64,000 nt of DNA from an uncultured Pseudomonadota bacterium. GTDB lineage: Bacteria > Pseudomonadota > Alphaproteobacteria > Rs-D84. The notes beneath the pieces are model-generated. The model was not told the DNA's origin, did not search any database, and saw nothing but the letters and a program-made list of their open reading frames with translations. The position numbers and the translations under genes are program-made. The DNA lies in contig OOHL01000003.1 of the NCBI GenBank assembly GCA_900321105.1, positions 143,516 to 207,515 on the forward strand, given 5' to 3'. Shown here piece after piece: positions 8,307 through 16,811 of the stretch (the stretch's first letter is position 1; each line of letters opens with the position of its first letter).

Positions 8307-8460
8307 GGAGGCTACAAAACAATTCGATATGAAATTGCGTGCTTATTCAATATATTCGCAACCCTCCAACCAGTGTTGGAGGCATTTTACGTCCGCTATG
8401 ACGCATATCGAAATGGGTTTGTAGTCCCATCAGAAAAACTCTTTCTGACACACCTATTCT
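8275..8460 (-). ncRNA. Structured non-coding RNA candidate with its own terminator
   Basis: Read on the minus strand, this stretch forms a hairpin TCAGAAA/TTTCTGA (8430-8448), then a long-range stem in which CTACAAA and TTCGATATG (8404-8424) pair with CATATCGAA and TTTGTAG (8312-8331). That stem encloses a perfect 8-bp hairpin CCTCCAAC/GTTGGAGG (8363-8382). It ends in a terminator (8275-8306). The paired segments are complementary over 7, 8, 9 and 7 bases, hard to explain by chance. It sits between the divergent leuS and secreted-protein genes. The SD-like TTGGAGG and anti-SD-like CCTCCAAC recall C4-type antisense RNAs, and the rod shape recalls 6S RNA, but I cannot assign a family. Confidence 0.6.
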
Positions 8461-8497
8461 ACCAGAATATTGACTGTTTTATCAAGTCTATTTTTGC

Positions 8498-8526
8498 TTG
8501 AATTTTCGCCAGGTTAAATATAGAAT
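8498..8526 (+). promoter_or_regulatory. leuS promoter
   Basis: TTGAAT (8498-8503), a 17-base spacer and TAGAAT (8521-8526), 24 bases before the first possible leuS start. Confidence 0.5.
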
Positions 8527-8550
8527 TATCTGGTAAATTAATATACAGAT

Positions 8551-10965
8551 ATGGTGGATAAAATGGCTGATGATGTAAAACATATAATTGAACGCGAATC
8601 TAAATGGCAAAAACGTTGGCATGATGCGCGTGCGTTCGTGCCGAAAAACGACGGTTCGAAACCAAAATATTATAATTTGATTGAATTCCCTTTCCCATCC
8701 GGTTCGGGATTGCATGTTGGTCATATGTTGCCTTATACAGGTATGGACGTTATGGCGCGTTATAAACGCATGCGTGGTTTTGATGTTTTATATCCAATTG
8801 GCTATGATTCTATGGGGATTTCATCTGAAAAATATGCCACCAAGATTGGGAAGCATCCCAGTGAATCTGTGGCAGAATTGATAAAGATTTTTGAAAACGA
8901 TATTTCAATAATGGGTTTGTCTTTTAATCCAGAATCGAAATTGGCGACATCTGATCCTGAATTTGTGAAATGGACACAATGGATGTTTATTCAATTTTTC
9001 AAGGCAGGCCTGGCATATAAATCTGAATTGCCAATGAATTGGTGCCCAAATTGCAAAACCAACCTGACCAATGAAGAATTGGAAGATGGCAAATGTGAAC
9101 GTTGTCATGGACCTGTCGAAAAGAAAATGAAATTGCAATGGAATTTGGCAATTACTAAATACGCAGACCGCCTTATTGATGATTTGGCATTGGTTGATTA
9201 TCCTGAACAAGTCAAAACACAACAAATAAACTGGATTGGTCGTTCACATGGTGCCGAAGTTGATTTTCGTGTAAATGATGATGTGATGACTGTTTATACA
9301 ACGCGCGTTGATACTATATTCGGTGTGACTTTTTGCGTATTGGCACCAGAACATAAATTAGTTCAAAAATGGATAGACGAAGGCAAAATAACAAACGTTG
9401 ACGAAGTCAAGGCATATATTGCTGCCGCGCGTGCAAAATCTGAAATTGAAAGAACCGATGTCACAAAAGAAAAGACAGGTGTCGAATTAAAGGGAATAAA
9501 GGCAATAAACCCATTTAATAATACCGAAACGCCAATATTTATATCTGATTATGTGTTGGCTGATTATGGATTCGGTGCGATTATGGCTGTGCCGGCACAT
9601 GATGGACGCGATTGGGCTTTTGCAAAGAAATTTGGTTTGCCAATAATCCCTGTGCTGGCTGGCGGCGATGTTGAAAATGAAGCCTGGGAAATGGATGGTG
9701 AACACATCAATTCCGAATTCCTTAACGGTATGGGGAAACAGGAAGCAATCGCTGCGGCGATTAAATATGGAACCGAAAAGGGTTTCGTTCGTGCCACCAC
9801 AAAATATAAATTAAAGGATTGGGGGTTTTCGCGTCAGATGTATTGGGGCGAACCTATTCCATTGGTTTATTGTGAAAAATGTGGGTGGCAACCTGTACCG
9901 GAAGATGCCCTGCCCGTGTTGCAACCATATATGACAGATTATAAGCCAACCGAAGACGGTGAAAGTCCGCTGGCGCGTGCAACTGATTGGGTAAATACAA
10001 CATGTCCTTGCTGTGGCGGACCTGCAAAACGTGAAACAGATACTATGCCACAATGGGCCGGATCATCATGGTATTTCTTGCGTTATCTGGATTCCAAGAA
10101 TGATAAAGAATTTTGTTCGCGCGAACAAATGGATACTTGGATGCCAGTAGATCACTATAACGGTGGTATGGAACATACAACACGACATCTGCTTTATTCG
10201 CGTTTCTGGTATAAAGTTTTGTACGATTTAGGTTTTGTTCCAGGTGTTGAACCTTATAAAAAAAGAACCAGCAACGGTTTGATTATGGCGGCAGATGGCA
10301 CAAAAATGTCTAAATCGCGTGGAAATACGGTTCCGTCTTCTGATGTTGTAAATCGTACAGGTGCTGATGCGTGCCGCATGGCGATTTTGTATTTGGGACC
10401 ATGGGAACAAAGTGCTAATTGGTCCGAAGATACATTGCGTGGCGTACAAAGATTCTTAGCGCGTGTTGAAAATATGGCAAACAATCTTACAAACGATGAT
10501 TTGACACCACATCAGGAAAGATTGGTTCATAAATTGATTGCAGATATGACAGAACGCATTGAAACCATGCATTTCAATACCGCAATTTCTGCGATGATGG
10601 AATTCATCAACGAATTTCCAGGCGGCAAAATGCCACACGCGGCTTATGAAGTTTTGATTCAAATGTTGAATCCATTTGCACCACATTTAACCGAAGAAAT
10701 GTGGGAAAAATTGGGACACAAAGATATGTTGGTCTTTGAACCGTGGCCGACATTTGATGCGTCTAAATTGGTTGAAAACGAAATGACGATTGTTGTTTCG
10801 GTGAACGGAAAACGTGTCAAAGATTTTGTTGTGCCGGTTGATATCGCTGAAAGCGATTTGATTGAAGCTGCAAAACAAAATGCGACCAAACAACTTGACG
10901 GCGCAACGATAATCAAAACAATCGTTGTTCCAAAGAAATTGGTAAATTTCGTTGTAAAGAAATAA
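8551..10965 (+). CDS. leuS: Leucyl-tRNA synthetase
   Basis: Class I synthetase that charges tRNA-Leu, with proofreading. HVGH (55-58) is the HIGH motif and KMSKS is at 585-589. Between them are a zinc-type WCPNCKTN...CERCH, an editing domain with TTRVDTIFGV, and a second Cys cluster CEKCGW...CPCCGG. The C-terminal anticodon-binding region follows. At 804 residues it is somewhat shorter than the common 850-870. The ATG at 8551 has little ribosome-site support; an in-frame ATG at 8563 has GGTGGA just upstream and is an equally good start. A terminator shared with rpiB lies just after the stop. Confidence 0.95.
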   Translation: MVDKMADDVKHIIERESKWQKRWHDARAFVPKNDGSKPKYYNLIEFPFPSGSGLHVGHMLPYTGMDVMARYKRMRGFDVLYPIGYDSMGISSEKYATKIGKHPSESVAELIKIFENDISIMGLSFNPESKLATSDPEFVKWTQWMFIQFFKAGLAYKSELPMNWCPNCKTNLTNEELEDGKCERCHGPVEKKMKLQWNLAITKYADRLIDDLALVDYPEQVKTQQINWIGRSHGAEVDFRVNDDVMTVYTTRVDTIFGVTFCVLAPEHKLVQKWIDEGKITNVDEVKAYIAAARAKSEIERTDVTKEKTGVELKGIKAINPFNNTETPIFISDYVLADYGFGAIMAVPAHDGRDWAFAKKFGLPIIPVLAGGDVENEAWEMDGEHINSEFLNGMGKQEAIAAAIKYGTEKGFVRATTKYKLKDWGFSRQMYWGEPIPLVYCEKCGWQPVPEDALPVLQPYMTDYKPTEDGESPLARATDWVNTTCPCCGGPAKRETDTMPQWAGSSWYFLRYLDSKNDKEFCSREQMDTWMPVDHYNGGMEHTTRHLLYSRFWYKVLYDLGFVPGVEPYKKRTSNGLIMAADGTKMSKSRGNTVPSSDVVNRTGADACRMAILYLGPWEQSANWSEDTLRGVQRFLARVENMANNLTNDDLTPHQERLVHKLIADMTERIETMHFNTAISAMMEFINEFPGGKMPHAAYEVLIQMLNPFAPHLTEEMWEKLGHKDMLVFEPWPTFDASKLVENEMTIVVSVNGKRVKDFVVPVDIAESDLIEAAKQNATKQLDGATIIKTIVVPKKLVNFVVKK

Positions 10966-10967
10966 TG

Positions 10968-10996
10968 AAACCGCCAAAATGGCGGTTTTAATTTTT
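10968..10996. terminator. Bidirectional terminator between leuS and rpiB
   Basis: AAACCGCCA / TGGCGGTTT with an AAA loop between convergent genes. Confidence 0.85.
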
Positions 10997-11444
10997 AAGA
11001 TATTTTTTGAATTCTGCGAACGCGTTTTTCACAATTATCAAACGGACTTTCCAAAAATGTTTGCGCACAAAGGAAAGCTTGTTCAATATCTATATCATCC
11101 GCGGCCAACGCCAAAACATTTATGTCGTCGTGAAAACGGTCGTCGCGTGCCTGTTCAGGTCTTTCACAGCGGGATGCGCGAATATGGCGATGACGATTTG
11201 CGGCTATTTCCATACCTGCCCCGGTGCCACAGATTAATATGCCACGTGATTGTGGATCATCTAACATAGCTTCGGCCAACTTGTTCGCGATATCTGGAAA
11301 ATCAACAGGCGTATTTAAATCATCTGTTCCAAGGTTTACGACAGTGTATCCGTCCGCCATCAACATTTCATAAAGGTACAATTTCAGCCCCACCCCACGA
11401 TGATCGCCGGCAATATAAACATGTGAAATATCTGATTTATTCAT
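10995..11444 (-). CDS. rpiB: Ribose-5-phosphate isomerase B
   Basis: Interconverts ribose 5-phosphate and ribulose 5-phosphate in the pentose phosphate pathway. The 149-residue protein shows YIAGDHRGVGLK near the start and GILICGTGAGMEIAANR in the middle, whose cysteine is the catalytic base in the family; DDINVLAL follows. It is the last gene of a minus-strand operon (methyltransferase, LytM peptidase, bactofilin, rpiB). Its start overlaps the bactofilin 3' end by 8 bases, so translation is coupled. The sugar-binding His/Arg region looks normal. Members of the RpiB/LacAB family can act on other sugars, but with no lac genes nearby RpiB is the natural reading. Confidence 0.85.
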   Translation of the reverse strand: MNKSDISHVYIAGDHRGVGLKLYLYEMLMADGYTVVNLGTDDLNTPVDFPDIANKLAEAMLDDPQSRGILICGTGAGMEIAANRHRHIRASRCERPEQARDDRFHDDINVLALAADDIDIEQAFLCAQTFLESPFDNCEKRVRRIQKIS

Positions 11445-11790
11445 CTTTTTTGTCCTTTCTTTTTTCCAATTTGCATTCCAATCCAGTATTTCCGGTTATG
11501 TTCAATGTTTTATAGCGCAATATTCCAGACATTTGAGCATTTGAAAAAACATTGGCAATTTTTACAGTCGCGTTCCCATTAAGCGTGCCATGTAAAAACA
11601 AAGTATTTGCACTCACATCCCCAATAACTTTGCCGCCGCGTCCGATAATAAGAGTTTCTGCAACAATATTACCGTTAACAACACCGTGAATTTGGACAGT
11701 ATGATCGGTATTGATATTGCCCTTTAAATTGCAGCCAGCCCCAACGATAGTTGGTGATTTTTTTTCATCTGCGTTTGTAAATGCTAACAT
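11437..11790 (-). CDS. Bactofilin
   Basis: A 117-residue protein matching the bactofilin (PF04519) pattern: a short N-terminal tail, then a right-handed beta-helix core of repeating short hydrophobic strands with glycine turns (IVGAGCNLKGNI, VQIHGVVNGNI, IIGRGGKVIGDV, LFLHGTLNGNA), and a charged lysine-rich tail. Bactofilins polymerise into non-nucleotide filaments at the inner membrane and position cell-wall enzymes. The neighbouring LytM-type peptidase, 12 bases upstream, is the classic partner, as in the Helicobacter CcmA-Csd system, so the pair probably acts in cell shape. Confidence 0.85.
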   Translation of the reverse strand: MLAFTNADEKKSPTIVGAGCNLKGNINTDHTVQIHGVVNGNIVAETLIIGRGGKVIGDVSANTLFLHGTLNGNATVKIANVFSNAQMSGILRYKTLNITGNTGLECKLEKRKDKKDE

Positions 11791-11802
11791 TTTGTCCTTC
11801 CT

Positions 11803-13080
11803 TTAATCTTTTACAAAATTAGTTGGGTTAAACGGTGTGCCCTTGTATCTTATTTCATAGTGTAAATGTGGTCCGGTCGAACGCCCGGAAGACCCACCAA
11901 GCCCGACAACCGTTCCAGGCCTTATCCAGTCGCCGCGTGAAACCATAATTTTTGACAAGTGCGCATACAATGTTGTGAACCCAAGTCCGTGGTCAATTTC
12001 AACGGTTGTCCCATACCCAGATCTTTCACCCGCAGAAACCACTCGCCCCGGTGCAACGGCATATAATTCAGTTCCGATTTTTCCGGCGAAATCAATGCCC
12101 TTGTGCTGCTTTTTGTTCTTTGTAAACGGATCCTGTCTTATGCCAAATGGCGAAGTGATTGTTTTTTTAGACACAGGTGCACCCAGCGGTAAAATCTTGG
12201 TTAATCTGTCCAGACCGTGCCATTTTTCGATGTCTTGTGCGATTTTCTTGTATTTTTCATCGGCATTTTTATTTATGTTCAATGGCACGAATTTAGAACC
12301 TATAAATTGATTTGAATAATTGTTTGCTTGTTCTATCAGTTTGTTTTCATTTAACCCAAGTTTTGCAACACTGTTATTTATTCTTTTTAAATTATTGTGG
12401 ATTTCATCAATATTGTCTTTTGTTAATTTAGAAACAGCGTCAACAATTTGTTGGTCGGCATCAGATATTTCATTAACAGATTCAATAATTTGCTGATTTT
12501 TTTGTTTTAATATATCATTTTCATTACGCACCAATTCAAATTCAACCGAAAATTCGGACATTTTATCAAATTCAGGTGTATAGTTTTCATCGCCCATCAT
12601 TTCTGCAATTCGTGTTTGCAAGAAATCCAGTTCACCGGTAATCTTAGATTTTGTATTTAACAGGGCTTCTTTTTCTGTATCAGATAATTTGTTTGCCTTT
12701 AATATTTTATCGTCTGTTATATTTAATTCGCGCGTCAAATCGTTGTATTTTTTCAAGTAAATCTTTAAATCAGACATTTGACGGTTGTGTTGATTCCTGC
12801 TTTGTTCTAATTGTTGTGTTCTTTTTTGCAGTAATGGACGATGATATACATAAACATATGTTGACCATGCTGCCCATATGGTCATAGTCACCATCGCACA
12901 AAATTTAGTAAAACGCCAAAAACTGCTTTGTTGATATGTGTGAACTTCGCCATCGCTTGTGTCCATAACAGTGCAATCGCGTGGCGGAAACAATCTTGCA
13001 ATCCCGCGCCAAAGCAACCTAAATGGCGCAGTTATCAATTCCCAAAGGGATGAAAAATATCTTGCGATAAAACTTATCAT
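11803..13080 (-). CDS. M23 (LytM) family peptidase, membrane-anchored
   Basis: A 425-residue envelope protein. The N-terminal 55 residues are cytoplasmic, a single membrane span lies at about 60-80, a long coiled coil occupies about 85-260, and the LytM domain about 310-420. The zinc ligands of M23 enzymes are visible: HKGIDFAG (HxxxD) and PHLHYEIR (HxH), plus a YAHLS motif. Such enzymes cut peptidoglycan cross-bridges. Layout (span, coiled coil, LytM) matches shape-determining endopeptidases that pair with bactofilin, which is the next gene. Its start shares an ATGA overlap with the upstream methyltransferase stop. Confidence 0.9.
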   Translation of the reverse strand: MISFIARYFSSLWELITAPFRLLWRGIARLFPPRDCTVMDTSDGEVHTYQQSSFWRFTKFCAMVTMTIWAAWSTYVYVYHRPLLQKRTQQLEQSRNQHNRQMSDLKIYLKKYNDLTRELNITDDKILKANKLSDTEKEALLNTKSKITGELDFLQTRIAEMMGDENYTPEFDKMSEFSVEFELVRNENDILKQKNQQIIESVNEISDADQQIVDAVSKLTKDNIDEIHNNLKRINNSVAKLGLNENKLIEQANNYSNQFIGSKFVPLNINKNADEKYKKIAQDIEKWHGLDRLTKILPLGAPVSKKTITSPFGIRQDPFTKNKKQHKGIDFAGKIGTELYAVAPGRVVSAGERSGYGTTVEIDHGLGFTTLYAHLSKIMVSRGDWIRPGTVVGLGGSSGRSTGPHLHYEIRYKGTPFNPTNFVKD

Positions 13081-13769
13081 AATGTTCCTAGTGTAGAAAA
13101 TAAAGTATCAATAGTCAAGCCATCACGTAAAACAGCATCATTATTCATGGACGTGCCATGATAAATTGTGCAGCCCGTTTTTGAACCTTGACGTGCGCGT
13201 ATTAAAACACGTTCTGCGGTCTCTTTTGCGCCAAATAAAGGAAAAATTTGTATGTCACCAAATTTTTTGACATAAAGACAACTTAAAACCTTATCAACAC
13301 AAAGCGCATCAACGATTATACAAAAACATCCCTTGGCATCGACACGCGCAGTAGCCCTTTTTACCCAAGAATATATATCTATATTATGGTGAGCCTGGGC
13401 ATTGTGTTTAGGTGGTGTTCCCCAAAAATAAGGCGGATTGGTTATAACCAAATCAAACCTATCCATGGTTGACCATTTAAAAATATCTTGGTTAAAGATG
13501 TTGATATTTCTGTTGTTTAGTTCGGCGTTTGTGTGGCAAATCTCTAACATTTCATCAGAAATATCAATTCCGGTAATTTTTAATTCTGGATTGTGAGCCA
13601 ACAAACAAAGTGATACACCCCCTGTTCCAATTCCAACATCCAAGACGGTTTTTGAGTTTGCCGGTGCGAAAGCCGCCAACCAGACTGCATCACTGGTAGG
13701 ATTATATATGCTGCGCGCCATTGTGACGCGACCATTTAATAATGTAAATTTTTCTTGTTTTTCTGGCAT
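13077..13769 (-). CDS. SAM-dependent methyltransferase, TrmN6-like
   Basis: A 230-residue class I methyltransferase. The SAM-binding glycine loop is VLDVGIGTGGVSL (about 60-72), and NPPY (about 130) is the motif of N6-adenine and related methylases. The opening segment with YNPTSDAVWLAAF resembles the family that makes m6A37 in tRNA1-Val (TrmN6/YfiC). It heads the minus-strand operon with the LytM peptidase, bactofilin and rpiB, and its stop overlaps the next start by 4 bases. The exact RNA target cannot be set from sequence; an N5-glutamine or rRNA methylase is a less likely alternative. Confidence 0.75.
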   Translation of the reverse strand: MPEKQEKFTLLNGRVTMARSIYNPTSDAVWLAAFAPANSKTVLDVGIGTGGVSLCLLAHNPELKITGIDISDEMLEICHTNAELNNRNINIFNQDIFKWSTMDRFDLVITNPPYFWGTPPKHNAQAHHNIDIYSWVKRATARVDAKGCFCIIVDALCVDKVLSCLYVKKFGDIQIFPLFGAKETAERVLIRARQGSKTGCTIYHGTSMNNDAVLRDGLTIDTLFSTLGTL

Positions 13770-13807
13770 GGCTATATCATAATCTATAAAAATAAAAAGG
13801 CAAGTTA

Positions 13808-14800
13808 ATGTTTAATGAATTATCAATAGTGTCAACCGCAATCAGTTCGTTCAATAATGCTGCACTTTTCAGTCCATATTTCTTTGTGATTGGGTTTTTA
13901 AGCATACCAATATTTTATGCAACATATATATATGGCACAGACATATTGGCTCGATTGAATTGGAAAAATAATATTGATTCTAAAATCGGTTTTTGGTCTG
14001 TACTGTTTTTAGTTGTTTGGTTGGTGTTATTTGGTGGAAACTATGCGGTAATGCGTGACGGTATATCATTGCTTCCTATGCTGATAGCAATTGTTTTGTT
14101 CGTGTCTATAATATATTTGGTAAAGTGTGCAAAAGAATTGAATTATTTAACATTTTTAAAAGATAAAAAATCAAGATTTATTACACTGGCTGTATTATTG
14201 ATATTGGGTGTTTTTTCGGCAAAACCAGATTTGTTTGGAATTTTATTGCAATTAAGCGCGATTATATGCGGTGTAATTGTTGGTTCCAGATTTTACAAGA
14301 ATTTTTCGGATGTTACCGCATCCACACTGATTTTTGTTGCGATGTCCATTTTAATTTTAATGCAGCCTGAATATTTTAGATTTGGGCAACTGGGAAATTT
14401 AACACTGATTCATTTGTTAGGTGTTTTATTGGTTGGTTTCTTAGGGACAACTGCGTTGGTCTTAAAATATACGAACGCGCGTTCCAAGATTTATGAAAGC
14501 GCATATATAAAGTTAAAATGGTTGTTCAGAATTTTATTGGCTTTGGCATTGGTGCTTTTTGCGCTGACGGAATCTGTGCCGGTGTTTATTGGTTTGTTGA
14601 CGATGTTAGGAATGGATGAAGCCTTGACAATTTATCATTCTAAACAAAAAAGTGAATCTTTGTTCAAGCAATCTTGGGCATGGATGTTAATATGTTTTGG
14701 AATAATAATAATCTGCCCTGTTATCAGTTGCTTGGGGCTGATTTATCTGGCAAAGAATTCATCAAATGCGAAAATCAAAGATTTTACAGACCTGTTATAA
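13808..14800 (+). CDS. Polytopic membrane protein of unknown function
   Basis: A 330-residue protein made almost entirely of hydrophobic spans; I count about nine (starting near residues 20, 62, 88, 123, 145, 172, 200, 238 and 292). I recognise no transporter or enzyme motif. An AAGGCAAG ribosome site precedes the ATG. It is divergent from the methyltransferase gene and followed, after 89 bases, by lpxA, so it may be in the same direction of transcription as the lipid A genes, but nothing ties it to them. Confidence 0.6.
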   Translation: MFNELSIVSTAISSFNNAALFSPYFFVIGFLSIPIFYATYIYGTDILARLNWKNNIDSKIGFWSVLFLVVWLVLFGGNYAVMRDGISLLPMLIAIVLFVSIIYLVKCAKELNYLTFLKDKKSRFITLAVLLILGVFSAKPDLFGILLQLSAIICGVIVGSRFYKNFSDVTASTLIFVAMSILILMQPEYFRFGQLGNLTLIHLLGVLLVGFLGTTALVLKYTNARSKIYESAYIKLKWLFRILLALALVLFALTESVPVFIGLLTMLGMDEALTIYHSKQKSESLFKQSWAWMLICFGIIIICPVISCLGLIYLAKNSSNAKIKDFTDLL

Positions 14801-14889
14801 TTGGTTATATTTATTGAATACAATATTTTTACGCTTTAATGTAAAATTGATTCAGAAATTAACCTTTAAAAATAACAGGAATATAAATT

Positions 14890-15696
14890 ATGGCTAGTAT
14901 TATTGATCCCAGTGCGGTTATTAAACCTGGTGCAGTTATCGGAAACGATTGCAAGATAGGTCCTTTTTGTATTATTGGATCAAACGTTGTTTTAGGTGAT
15001 CGTGTTGAATTAGTATCAAATGTTGTTATTGATGGAAAAACATCAATTGGTGATGATTCTATCGTTTATCCATTTGCTGTTTTGGGTGTTATGAGCCAGG
15101 ATTTGAAATGGCAAGACGAATCCGCTATGACCGGATTACGTATCGGCAAACGTTGCAAAATTCGCGAATATGTGACAATCCATTCGGGTACACCTGCATC
15201 GGACGGAACAGAAATTGGTGACGATTGTCAGATTATGGTTAATGCACACGTTGGACATGATTGCAAAATTGGGAACAGTGTTGTTATGTCAAATTTGGTT
15301 CAAGTCGCGGGTCATGTGGAAGTGGAAGACTTCGCGATTTTGTCTGGTGGTGTTATGGTTTTGCAATTTGCACGTATTGGACGCAATGCCTTTATCGGCG
15401 GGATGAGTGGTGTTGGAAATGATGTATTGCCTTATGCGATTTATGATGGTGTGCGCGCTGTATATCGTACAATCAATCGTGTTGGATTAATGCGTCATGG
15501 CTTTTCAAACGAAGATTTACATGCAATTCATTCTGTGTATTCAGCGGTTTTTGGCAGTGATGAAGGAACTGTGTCAGACAGGCTTAATAAAATCCGCAAA
15601 GAAGTTAAAAATAATAAATATGCTATGGATGCCATAGATTTTATTGAAAATCGTTCAAAACGCGGTATTGGAACTGCAAAAAATGAAACCCATTAA
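14890..15696 (+). CDS. lpxA: UDP-N-acetylglucosamine acyltransferase
   Basis: First step of lipid A synthesis: transfers a 3-hydroxyacyl chain from ACP to UDP-GlcNAc in the cytoplasm. The 268 residues begin with left-handed beta-helix hexapeptides (IDPSAVIKPGAVIGNDCKIG and onward), and NAHVGHDC holds the catalytic base (H123, the counterpart of E. coli H125). The helical C-terminal domain (about 195-268) is present. CAGGAA precedes the ATG by 10 bases. The 3' end overlaps lpxB by 14 bases. The fabZ/lpxD genes that often precede it and lpxI, often found between lpxA and lpxB in alphaproteobacteria, are not here. Confidence 0.95.
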   Translation: MASIIDPSAVIKPGAVIGNDCKIGPFCIIGSNVVLGDRVELVSNVVIDGKTSIGDDSIVYPFAVLGVMSQDLKWQDESAMTGLRIGKRCKIREYVTIHSGTPASDGTEIGDDCQIMVNAHVGHDCKIGNSVVMSNLVQVAGHVEVEDFAILSGGVMVLQFARIGRNAFIGGMSGVGNDVLPYAIYDGVRAVYRTINRVGLMRHGFSNEDLHAIHSVYSAVFGSDEGTVSDRLNKIRKEVKNNKYAMDAIDFIENRSKRGIGTAKNETH

Positions 15697-16807
15697 GCAG
15701 AAGATAAAAATTTTTATAATAGCTGGCGAAGTTTCTGGTGATGTCTTGGGTGCCAAGATAATGCGTGAAATGCCAGGTGTGAATTTCGTCGGAATCGGCG
15801 GACAAAATATGACAGCCCAAGGATTAAAATCTATTTTTCCCATGGCCGATTTATCTGTTATGGGAATTGTAGAAGTTTTGGCGCGTGCAAAAACATTAAC
15901 AACCCGCATCAAAGAAACAATAAATGCAATTATATCTGAAAAACCAGATGTTGTTTTAACAATAGATTCTCCTGGGTTTGCAAAATCTGTGGTAAGCGGT
16001 GTGCGCAAAACAGGTGTTTTGAAACATACAAAATATTTTCATGTTGTTGCCCCCCAGGTTTGGGCGTGGCGACCAGGACGCGCAAAAAAATACGCAAAAA
16101 TATTTGATAAATTATATTCGTTTTTTGATTTTGAAATACCATATTTTACGAAATATGGATTAGAAACAGTTGCTGTTGGTCACCCTATTTCAGATGGTCT
16201 TGATGAGTATAAATCTGATAATTCAAAAGAAAAAATAATTACACTTGTTCCAGGCAGTCGTATAAGTGAAGTAAAAAAACTGTTGCCAGTATTTAAAAAA
16301 ACGGTAGATATGCTGGTTAAGTCAGGATATCGTGATTATAAATTTGTTATACCAACAGTTGAAACGACTGAAGATTATGTTCGAAAACATATTAAAGATT
16401 GGCCGGTTAAACCAAGATTAATACCGTCTAATCAGCGTTATCAATTATATGCAAATACCTATATTGCAATTGTGGCCAGCGGTACCGTGTCGGCAGAATT
16501 GGCAATAATGCATATTCCAACGATAGTTGTTTACAGGATGAATGCATTGACTGTATTATTGGCGCATATATTGTTGCGTGTTAAATGGGCATCCTTGGTA
16601 AACATTTTGATGAATAAAACAATTTATCCTGAATTATTGGGTAAATCTGCGAATCCTTGTGCTGTTGTCGATTGTTTACAACAATTAACATTGCCAAATG
16701 TTCGCAAACAAATGATTCAAGAATTAAAGGCTGCTGATAAGAAATGGAACAAATCCGGTAAAAAACCATCTGCTGTGATTGCCAAAGATATATTGGCTTG
16801 TATTTAA
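15683..16807 (+). CDS. lpxB: Lipid-A-disaccharide synthase
   Basis: Family 19 glycosyltransferase that joins lipid X to UDP-diacylglucosamine to give the lipid A disaccharide. Typical landmarks are IIAGEVSGDVLGAK near the start, FVGIGGQNM, the IDSPGFA segment, VVAPQVWAWRPGRAK and LVPGSRISEV. The ATG at 15683 gives the family N-terminus; a longer frame from 15644 lies inside lpxA and is not used. It overlaps lpxA by 14 bases, so translation is probably coupled. Length (374 residues) is normal. Together with lpxA it shows that the cell makes lipid A. Confidence 0.93.
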   Translation: MKPIKQKIKIFIIAGEVSGDVLGAKIMREMPGVNFVGIGGQNMTAQGLKSIFPMADLSVMGIVEVLARAKTLTTRIKETINAIISEKPDVVLTIDSPGFAKSVVSGVRKTGVLKHTKYFHVVAPQVWAWRPGRAKKYAKIFDKLYSFFDFEIPYFTKYGLETVAVGHPISDGLDEYKSDNSKEKIITLVPGSRISEVKKLLPVFKKTVDMLVKSGYRDYKFVIPTVETTEDYVRKHIKDWPVKPRLIPSNQRYQLYANTYIAIVASGTVSAELAIMHIPTIVVYRMNALTVLLAHILLRVKWASLVNILMNKTIYPELLGKSANPCAVVDCLQQLTLPNVRKQMIQELKAADKKWNKSGKKPSAVIAKDILACI

Positions 16808-16811
16808 AATA

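Noticed and set aside
8310-8550. T-box-type leader controlling leuS
   Set aside because: The structure ends in a terminator on the minus strand, away from leuS, and no T-box sequence is seen.
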